Below, in pieces: positions 23,222 to 29,197 of a stretch of 29,197 nucleotides of DNA; the stretch's first letter is position 1, and every line of letters starts with the position of its first letter. Made by a program: the position numbers and the translations under genes. This DNA is from CBDVBZ01 sp965372355 (GTDB taxonomy: Bacteria; Krumholzibacteriota; Krumholzibacteriia; WVZY01): contig CBDVBZ010000031.1 in assembly GCA_965372355.1 (NCBI GenBank), positions 1-29,197 on the forward strand. The letters are read 5' to 3'. A model generated the notes under the pieces. That model did no database searches. It saw only the letters and a program-made list of their open reading frames with translations, and was not told the DNA's origin.

Positions 23222-25075
23222 ATGCAATCACCTGAAATACCACAAACACGGCGCAATAACGCCGTGGCTCAAAACGGCAAGGTCTGGTTGACGAGGGCCG
23301 CTTCTTTGGGGCTGTTCATTCTACTCGTGCTTATGTCTGCGATTGGAATGGTGAACGCCCAGAACGAGGACAGTACTTCCGTGCAAACGGAACGGGGCGC
23401 GCCGGCGGACACGTTCCCTGAACTCACGGAGGCCCTGGATATCCTGACTCGGCTCGAAGCGGCGATGGACAGCATCCTCCACTATGAGTCCAGGATGAAA
23501 GGCAAAAACGACGAGGAACTCCAGCTCCTCAGAGTGCAGGCGAAAAAGCACGTGGATACAATCCGGGATCTCGCGCCGCGGTTGCTCGACTTGATCCCGA
23601 AGCTCGCGAATACCGACGCGCCGGTAGACTCGATCAAACAGGTGTTCGGTGAGTATCTCAAGGATGAGATCAATATCCACGTGCGCTCTCTCCGTGCCCG
23701 GGAGGACGAGATCGATGACCTCAGGGCGCTACGAGCCACCATACCACCCGAGGGTTTGGGTGATCTCGAGGCTCGGATCGATGAGGCGAGAACGCGCATG
23801 GACGGGGTGCTGGGCGGCGCGGTCACGACACTTACCACGGCCGACTCGCTCGGGTTACAAACAGAAAAAGTATGGCAAAGCCTCGACCGGTTTCTGAGGG
23901 GTCGCACGGAGACGCTCATCGGAAGATTGCAGATTGCCGTCGATGCAAAGGGCAAACTCGCACAGAAGGTCGATGACGACGAGCGGGCGGGCGCCCCGGA
24001 GTCGGAGATCGCCGCGAATCGCATTCGGCTCCGGTACGCCGAGCGCCGGGTCGAGGGCATCGCGAGTAGTCTCGGTGCAACGGTCGACCTGTTGGCAAAG
24101 AGGGGATTCGACACAACGGAGTACCGCAAATTCGTGATCCAGACGACGGGAGAAGTCACCGAGGACGTTCTGAACCCAAGAATTCTGGTCGGGCTCGTTC
24201 GCGACTTTGCCAAAGATGTCTGGCAGTGGTTCAAAGACAACGCTCCCGCAGCCATGACTAAGATACTCATTGTTGTGGCTTTTGTCCTCATCTTCCGGTA
24301 CGGGCTCCGGCTGGTCTGGTGGTTGCTCCGGGTCGTGAGGTTCGTCAGACTCTCCCGTCTCACATCGGATCTCGTAGACGGTCTTGTCAGGCCCACGGGC
24401 ACGCTCATCGGCCTGGTGGCCGGCCTTTGGTTTCTCGATGTGAATCCGGCGACGCTCCTGGCCGGTATCGGAGTGGCGGGCATCATCGTCGGTCTGGCGC
24501 TGCAGGACTCACTTTCGAATCTGGCGGCTGGGTTCTTTATTCTCGTAACAAAGCCGTATGATGTGGACGACGTGATCCAGACGGGGTCGGTGCTGGGTAC
24601 GGTTCGCGCCATGGGTTTGGCGAACACAACGGTCCGCACGTTTGACGGACGACGGCTTATGGTGCCCAATCGCAAAATCTGGGCGGATGTGATCGAGAAC
24701 CGGTCGGCAGAGGCGGTCCGAAGAGTCGAAATCACCGTTCGCGTCGGATACGCGGACGATGTCGACAAGGCCATTGAGATCCTCCGCGATCTGCTCGACG
24801 GAGAGGAGCGCGCCCTCAAATCACCGGCGCCCGATATTTTTGTATCGGATCTGGCCGATTCCTGGATCGAAATCGCGGTGCGGCCATGGGTCAAAAACCA
24901 GGACTGGTGGCCGTTGCTCACCGATCTGCCGCGCCTGGTGAGGCTCCGTTTTGCCAAGGAGGGTATCGATATCCCGTATCCGCGCAGAGAGATCGCGGCC
25001 CCGGTAGCCCCGGTAGTACCGCCACACGCCAGGCCCACCGATCCAAAGAAGACCGATGACACAGCCTCCGAGTGA
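23222..25075 (+). CDS. MscS-family mechanosensitive channel with long periplasmic helical domain (paralogue 2)
   Basis: ATG 23222 has AAGGA at 23212-23216 and is the first start downstream of the predicted promoter. The 617-residue product has a basic N-terminus and a signal or anchor helix ending 'GMVNAQ'. About 300 residues of charged, helical, coiled-coil-prone sequence follow, then the MscS core from about residue 345. The pore helix reads 'GVAGIIVGLALQDSLSNLAAG' in two overlapping parts (about 417-437), then 'KPYDVDDVI' and the cytoplasmic domain ending near 'GIDIPYPRREI'. A Pro-rich tail (about 20 residues) closes the protein. It matches the channel at 16114 in domain order and many pore and beta-domain positions, so the two are paralogues. 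The next gene overlaps its 3' end by 20 bp. Confidence 0.92.
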   Translation: MQSPEIPQTRRNNAVAQNGKVWLTRAASLGLFILLVLMSAIGMVNAQNEDSTSVQTERGAPADTFPELTEALDILTRLEAAMDSILHYESRMKGKNDEELQLLRVQAKKHVDTIRDLAPRLLDLIPKLANTDAPVDSIKQVFGEYLKDEINIHVRSLRAREDEIDDLRALRATIPPEGLGDLEARIDEARTRMDGVLGGAVTTLTTADSLGLQTEKVWQSLDRFLRGRTETLIGRLQIAVDAKGKLAQKVDDDERAGAPESEIAANRIRLRYAERRVEGIASSLGATVDLLAKRGFDTTEYRKFVIQTTGEVTEDVLNPRILVGLVRDFAKDVWQWFKDNAPAAMTKILIVVAFVLIFRYGLRLVWWLLRVVRFVRLSRLTSDLVDGLVRPTGTLIGLVAGLWFLDVNPATLLAGIGVAGIIVGLALQDSLSNLAAGFFILVTKPYDVDDVIQTGSVLGTVRAMGLANTTVRTFDGRRLMVPNRKIWADVIENRSAEAVRRVEITVRVGYADDVDKAIEILRDLLDGEERALKSPAPDIFVSDLADSWIEIAVRPWVKNQDWWPLLTDLPRLVRLRFAKEGIDIPYPRREIAAPVAPVVPPHARPTDPKKTDDTASE

Positions 25076-26096
25076 CAGACTTGACTTTGCCGCACTGCTC
25101 CCCAGCGTGGGCGTCTTTGGTGGTGTGCGGCGGTTTATCGAGATCGGCAATGAGCTCGTCCGGCGCGGTCACGCCTATACGTTGTACCATCCCAAGGGCG
25201 ATGCGCCGGGCTGGCTGCCCTTTGATGGCGATGTCCGGCCCACGGCGGATCTCATCGACGCACGTCATCAAATACTCATGTGCAACGATCCACCATCGCT
25301 CGATCTCTTCGAGAAAGCCCGAGCGGATCTGAAGTGTTTCTATTTTGCGCTCGAGAAAATTGCGGGTGAGGGCAGGATTGCCCGGCATCCGGGATGGGTC
25401 ATTCTCGCAAACTCGACGGGGATGCACGATCGTCTGCGGCGCAAGTATGGCGTGCCGGTGGAAAAGGTGATCGGTGGGATCAACCTCGATATCTTCAAGC
25501 CCCAGGAGCGCAGCGAGAGCGACCACTACCGCGTATTGGCGTTCGGTCGTCTGTCCCGTCGCAAGAAAGGTGTTCCGATCGTCCTGCGTGCGGTGGAGGC
25601 GTTTGCCCGGTCTGTCACGCGCAAAAAGGGGGAGCGACCGGTCAAACTCGTTCTATTCGACCATCTTGGACACCACAATGAGCGCGACCCGCGCGACGAG
25701 ATCCGTTGTTCGATCCCGTACGAGTTTCACGTCAACCTCGGCCAGAAGGAGTTCGCTCGGCTGTACTCGAGCTGCGATGTTTTCGTGAGCGCGGAGAAGA
25801 AAGCCGGTTGGGCAAACACGACGGCGGAAGCGATGGCCTGCGGCGTCCCCGTTGTTTGCACGCGCTCCGGTACGCTGGACATTGCCAAACACCTCGAGAC
25901 CGCGTGGGTAGCGCGATGGCGGCACGCGCATTTTGTTGGAAAAGGCCTGCGGGCGCTTCACGACGACACGGATCTGGCCGGCCGGTTGCGCGATAGCGCA
26001 CTCGAGCGCGTGCGTCGTTTTTCGTGGTCACATGTCGTGGATCAACTGGAGAGTGTCGTCAGGCGTAGACTCTCAGGACCGTCCGTCAGTTCTTGA
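25056..26096 (+). CDS. GT4-type glycosyltransferase
   Basis: A 346-residue GT-B fold enzyme. The N-terminal half begins 'GGVRRFIEIGNELVRRGH', the loop typical of family 4/group 1 transferases. The C-terminal half carries 'VLAFGRLSRRKKG' (start of the nucleotide-sugar domain) and the E-x7-E-like motif region 'NTTAEAMACGVPVV' (about residues 254-267). It probably adds a sugar from a nucleotide donor to a surface glycan or lipid in the cytoplasm; acceptor and donor are unknown. Its ATG lies inside the end of the mechanosensitive channel gene. Its last 11 bases overlap the end of a convergent family-2 glycosyltransferase gene. Confidence 0.88.
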   Translation: MTQPPSDRLDFAALLPSVGVFGGVRRFIEIGNELVRRGHAYTLYHPKGDAPGWLPFDGDVRPTADLIDARHQILMCNDPPSLDLFEKARADLKCFYFALEKIAGEGRIARHPGWVILANSTGMHDRLRRKYGVPVEKVIGGINLDIFKPQERSESDHYRVLAFGRLSRRKKGVPIVLRAVEAFARSVTRKKGERPVKLVLFDHLGHHNERDPRDEIRCSIPYEFHVNLGQKEFARLYSSCDVFVSAEKKAGWANTTAEAMACGVPVVCTRSGTLDIAKHLETAWVARWRHAHFVGKGLRALHDDTDLAGRLRDSALERVRRFSWSHVVDQLESVVRRRLSGPSVSS

Positions 26097-26889
26097 CGAT
26101 CCCATAAGGCGTGCGTGTTTCGCCGCTCGTTTTGTACTCCTCGATGAAATCATCGCTGTGCGGCATCGCATCCGCCTTGTGATAGAGATGATACTGCAGC
26201 GCCTCGCGTGTGATCGTCCGCACGGCCACACCGCTGTTCACAAGGCGAACCCACAGATTATTATCCTCCAGACCCCGCCCAACGATCCGTTCGTCATAGC
26301 CGTTGATGGCGACGAAATCCTCTTTGTGGACGGAGAAGTTGGACCCCAGGATCTGATAGTTCTTTCGGCCGAGATTGCGGAGACCGTGAAGAAAGGGGAG
26401 ATAGAGCCCGTGCCAGCGGTCGATCTTGCCCGCATGCCGCCACCAGTACCCGATGCGTTCGACGCGCCGCGAGCGCACATCGTCCGGCGAGACGCGCTCG
26501 GTGAGCGCCTTGTCGAACATGACACGTCTGCCGGAAAGCACCTGCATCGGCATTCGGCGTTTGTAATGACGTTCGAGGAAGCGATGGTGCAGGATACAGT
26601 CGCCATCGATAAAGACGAGATACGGTGCCGCTGCCTGTGTCACCGCCTTGTTGACGATAATCGTCTTGCGAAAGCCATCGTCCTCGTGCCACACATGATG
26701 AACCGGATTCGCAAAGCCGTCCACGTGGCGTTTGACAACTTCGCCAATCCCGGGGCCGGAGCCATCGTCGGCGATAATGATCTCAAAATCATCAAAGGTC
26801 TGGTTTAGAAGGCTCAAGAAAACCCTCTCCAGAAAATCACCGCGATTGTACACGGCGATGATAAGCGACACAGCGGGGTTCGCTGTCAT
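26086..26889 (-). CDS. GT2 glycosyltransferase with galactosyltransferase-like C-terminal motif
   Basis: A 267-residue GT-A enzyme. It starts 'VSLIIAVYNRGDFLE', has the donor-binding 'IIADDGSG' and a D-x-D-like 'FIDGDCI' (about residues 93-99). Later 'GLEDNNLWVRLV' (about 208-219) resembles the ED...R motif of the Glyco_transf_7C region found in chondroitin-synthase-like bacterial enzymes. It likely transfers a sugar to an extracellular polysaccharide or LPS precursor. It is the downstream partner of the next glycosyltransferase, whose stop overlaps its start (ATGA), and is tail-to-tail with the GT4 gene. Confidence 0.88.
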   Translation of the reverse strand: MTANPAVSLIIAVYNRGDFLERVFLSLLNQTFDDFEIIIADDGSGPGIGEVVKRHVDGFANPVHHVWHEDDGFRKTIIVNKAVTQAAAPYLVFIDGDCILHHRFLERHYKRRMPMQVLSGRRVMFDKALTERVSPDDVRSRRVERIGYWWRHAGKIDRWHGLYLPFLHGLRNLGRKNYQILGSNFSVHKEDFVAINGYDERIVGRGLEDNNLWVRLVNSGVAVRTITREALQYHLYHKADAMPHSDDFIEEYKTSGETRTPYGIVKN

Positions 26890-27695
26890 CGTTTCGCCCC
26901 CATCGGCCGGTCAGACGATTTCGCAGCATTCGGGTCGGGCCGGGTGACATCCGTGGGCTGCATGGCGATCTCACGAAGCTTTGCATATTTCAGAAATACG
27001 TAGTACGCGTGGAGCAGCGACACCTGAAACCCCGCAAATCCATCGAGGAATCCGCGCTTGATGACGTATGTCTTGAAAAACTCGAGGTACGGATAAAGCA
27101 AGATGCGTAGGACACCCGCGCGTTTTCGCCGTGCGGCCATCTCCTGAGCCGAGATAGACGTGAAGTCGTTCATCTTGTCGAGGTGGTGCTCGAGGTCTCG
27201 ATACGAGTAGTGGAGCAGATCGCCCCGCAGCCGCGCGGTCCTGCCGGAGACGATGACGCTCTCGTGGACGGGGTTCTCGCTGACGCGTGCGCGGTCCTTT
27301 CGGAACAGACGCAGAATATATCCGGGGTACCAGACGCCGTGTTTGATCCACCGGTTGAGATACCAGACGGGTCGGGGCATCTCGTATCCATCGTGCGCAA
27401 AATCAAGCGTCTGGATCTCATCGCAGAGCCTGGTGGAAATCTCCTCGTCCGCATCGATCGAGAACACCCACTCGTGTTTGGCGTTGTTTATGGCGAACTG
27501 CCTCTGTTTGTCGTATCCGGGCCAATCCCTCTGGATGATGCGTGCTCCCAGCTCACGCGCGATCTCCACCGTGCGATCCGTGCTGTGCGAATCGACGACG
27601 AGGATCTCATCCGAGAACCGCGCCACGCTCTTGAGGCAGCGCGCGATGTTTTCTTCCTCATTATAAGTAATGACGACTGTCGAGATGCTCAGCAT
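26886..27695 (-). CDS. GT2 glycosyltransferase, WaaE/KdtX-like (LPS core type)
   Basis: From ATG 27695 the product has 269 residues, starting 'MLSISTVVITYNEEENI', the normal N-terminus of this family. 'ILVVDSHSTDRT', the D-x-D region 'FSIDADEEIS' (about residues 77-86), and 'NPVHESVIV' are hallmarks of WaaE/KdtX-like enzymes that add a hexose to the LPS inner core. A longer TTG start at 27752 adds 19 residues with no family counterpart; its only nearby SD-like sequence is too close. No strong ribosome-binding site is seen for 27695 either. It forms a two-gene unit with the GT2 gene at 26086-26889. Confidence 0.88.
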   Translation of the reverse strand: MLSISTVVITYNEEENIARCLKSVARFSDEILVVDSHSTDRTVEIARELGARIIQRDWPGYDKQRQFAINNAKHEWVFSIDADEEISTRLCDEIQTLDFAHDGYEMPRPVWYLNRWIKHGVWYPGYILRLFRKDRARVSENPVHESVIVSGRTARLRGDLLHYSYRDLEHHLDKMNDFTSISAQEMAARRKRAGVLRILLYPYLEFFKTYVIKRGFLDGFAGFQVSLLHAYYVFLKYAKLREIAMQPTDVTRPDPNAAKSSDRPMGAKR

Positions 27696-27799
27696 GGCGA
27701 TTAAGACTACATGAATGAACGGGAATGTGCAACGGGCGGGGCTTGCGCTCAAACCTCTTTATTGTCTTCTGGTTGCACTGTATGCGCGAACGGCGGGAG

Positions 27800-29197
27800 T
27801 TACTCGATGATCTTGATGAGGTCGCCTCTACGCACCTCGTCATCGGGCAGGCGGCCGTTCATGGAGACAACATCATCCATATCATCTTTGGAGACGCCGA
27901 GTGCCCGTGCCACCTCATCGAACCGGCCGTCTCTCGGCGCCGGTTTGACGCGAACCCGCCGCGGTGAAATACTGAGAATCGCCGGGTCGGTGACACTTTC
28001 AAAGCCCTCCATTGTATGGACGAATTTGCTGACATAGCCGGGGTAAAGCGCCGTGGCGGTCACGCCGTGAAGGACATAAACATGGTCGTCTTTGGCGATG
28101 AAATAGGACAGGATCCGGATCTGATCGGACCCGCTTCCGGCCATCGATTCGACAAGCTCGGCGGGTAGCCCGTTGACAAATCCAGGCTCACGGCGGATAA
28201 GCTGGATACCGCCCTCCTCCATGAATGCGTCCGCCGCTTCCGCCGGGGAGCTGGCTTCACCCAATGAGAGCTGCACGTACGCGTCCTCTTTCTCGCTGAC
28301 GATCAGTATGTAGGTCGCGGCGTTGGCCACCTTCCATTTGGAAGGGATCGGGATCTGAAACCCTAGCTCGGGGTGATAGAACATATTCCCATCCACAAAC
28401 CCCTGGCGGGGATCCCCTCCATAGACGATGCCGTCGATCCGACGGAGAAAATCATCGGGATCGAGGTTGAGCGGCTGATAATCAATTTTTTCCTGCCACT
28501 CGGTTGTAAGCTCGTTCACCTTGGTATACCGGTCACCGGGGTTCGGGTGGGTCGAGAGAAACCCCGGGGTTTGCTCCTCCCCGGCTGCCATGCGATCGAG
28601 CGTCTGAAAAAAGTTCGACATGTCGCGCGCGTTGTAACCAAGCTTCGTGGCGTATTCCACACCGAGCCGGTCGGCTTGTATTTCATCACTACGGCTGTAT
28701 TTGAGGAGTAGGAGCTCCCCTGGCATGAGGAGGATCGATCCCACCCTTGGCAGCACCCTGGATATGGCGGTAAAGAGACCAAAACCGGAGGCCACGACAC
28801 CCTTGGACATCTGCTTGGCGCTGTGACGCGCGGCGACGTGCCCGACCTCGTGACCCATCACACCCGCCAACTCGTCCTCGGAGTTCATATAGGCCAGAAT
28901 GCCCCGCGTCACATACACATAACCGCCCGGGACGGCGAACGCGTTGAGAACCGGAGTGTCGAGCAGACGAAACGTATAGTCAAGATTCGTCCGGTGCGAC
29001 ACCGCGGCGAGCGACTGACCGAGGTCGTCAATATACTCGGCAAGCGCTTTATCATTGTAGAGCCCGAACTCGGCAACGAGCACCGGGTCGTATTCCGCGC
29101 CCATCTCGAGCTCGGAGTCTTCGCTGACCACGGAGAACGTCTGCTTGCCGGTGACGTAGTCTTTGGTGCAGGAGGAGGCAAGCCCGAGGCAGAAGAC
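27800..29197 (-). CDS. M48-family zinc metallopeptidase lipoprotein (5' end outside window)
   Basis: The catalytic motif 'MGHEVGHVAARH' (HExxH) and the third zinc ligand in 'SDEIQADRLG' identify an M48 peptidase. After it comes a beta-rich region ('HPELGFQIPIPSKWKV', then 'AYVQLSLGEA') resembling PsbP-like domains, and a C-terminal LysM-like segment ending 'RRGDLIKI'. Reading in frame past the first GTG (29131) to the window edge gives a further 22 codons. They include a lipobox-like A-S-S-C and 'DYVTGKQTFS', matching the usual start of mature M48 lipoproteins, so the real start lies beyond 29197. The likely role is periplasmic quality control of envelope or outer-membrane proteins, like BepA/LoiP. 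A 104-bp gap separates its stop from the GT2 gene. Confidence 0.92.
   Translation of the reverse strand, partial: VFCLGLASSCTKDYVTGKQTFSVVSEDSELEMGAEYDPVLVAEFGLYNDKALAEYIDDLGQSLAAVSHRTNLDYTFRLLDTPVLNAFAVPGGYVYVTRGILAYMNSEDELAGVMGHEVGHVAARHSAKQMSKGVVASGFGLFTAISRVLPRVGSILLMPGELLLLKYSRSDEIQADRLGVEYATKLGYNARDMSNFFQTLDRMAAGEEQTPGFLSTHPNPGDRYTKVNELTTEWQEKIDYQPLNLDPDDFLRRIDGIVYGGDPRQGFVDGNMFYHPELGFQIPIPSKWKVANAATYILIVSEKEDAYVQLSLGEASSPAEAADAFMEEGGIQLIRREPGFVNGLPAELVESMAGSGSDQIRILSYFIAKDDHVYVLHGVTATALYPGYVSKFVHTMEGFESVTDPAILSISPRRVRVKPAPRDGRFDEVARALGVSKDDMDDVVSMNGRLPDDEVRRGDLIKIIE

Noticed and set aside
23482..25095. A 537-codon open frame on the - strand opposite the second MscS gene
   Set aside because: Its product is Ser/Arg/Thr-rich low-quality sequence with no domain, and the + strand gene has a full conserved family match.
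25933..26808. A 291-codon + strand open frame opposite the GT2 gene
   Set aside because: It overlaps a well-supported GT2 gene antisense and has no signal, motif or ribosome-binding site of its own.

Overview
This is a gene-dense, GC-rich window from a diderm (Gram-negative-type) bacterium. It contains several lipobox lipoproteins, outer-membrane barrels, a tripartite efflux system and a sigma-54 regulatory circuit. The mature N-termini rich in Q/D/T/E and the lipoprotein Omp85 protein recall the FCB / Gemmatimonadota-like deep branches more than Proteobacteria. That placement is inference from style only, because no marker gene is present. I saw no rRNA, tRNA, CRISPR array or insertion sequence. 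No stretch longer than 300 bases lacks a gene; the largest gaps are about 240 bp (4708-4947) and 225 bp (8014-8238), and both carry regulatory-looking palindromes.

Left block (79-6069, + strand): a signalling module. It comprises a family-5 ABC-type substrate-binding lipoprotein with no transporter genes visible, a membrane histidine kinase 5 bp downstream, and an NtrC-type sigma-54 activator. Next come two palindromic candidate enhancer sites, a good -24/-12 promoter, and a TPR lipoprotein with an acidic tail. The parts read as one self-contained sense-and-respond circuit in which the binding protein may be a co-sensor. A strong hairpin separates it from a convergent asparagine synthase-like gene (6136-8013, - strand).

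Central block (8239-17883, + strand): a run of envelope genes. It holds an uncharacterised helical lipoprotein, an AI-2E/PerM-family permease, a beta-barrel porin, an HlyD / FUSC-like (DUF2955-like) / NodT-type efflux operon, an aquaporin and a long MscS-type mechanosensitive channel. The theme is transport across the envelope and osmotic balance.

An AbiE-type toxin-antitoxin pair follows (18003-19441), with a perfect palindromic operator almost touching the start codon. Then come two Omp85-superfamily proteins (19542-23090): one is a lipoprotein with a single POTRA-like region, the other has a large N-terminal region without obvious POTRA repeats. A hairpin and a sigma-70-like promoter begin a new unit with a second long MscS paralogue and an overlapping GT4 glycosyltransferase (to 26096).

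The right edge is on the - strand: two family-2 glycosyltransferases overlapping by ATGA (26086-27695), and an M48 metallopeptidase lipoprotein whose 5' end runs off the window (27800-29197).
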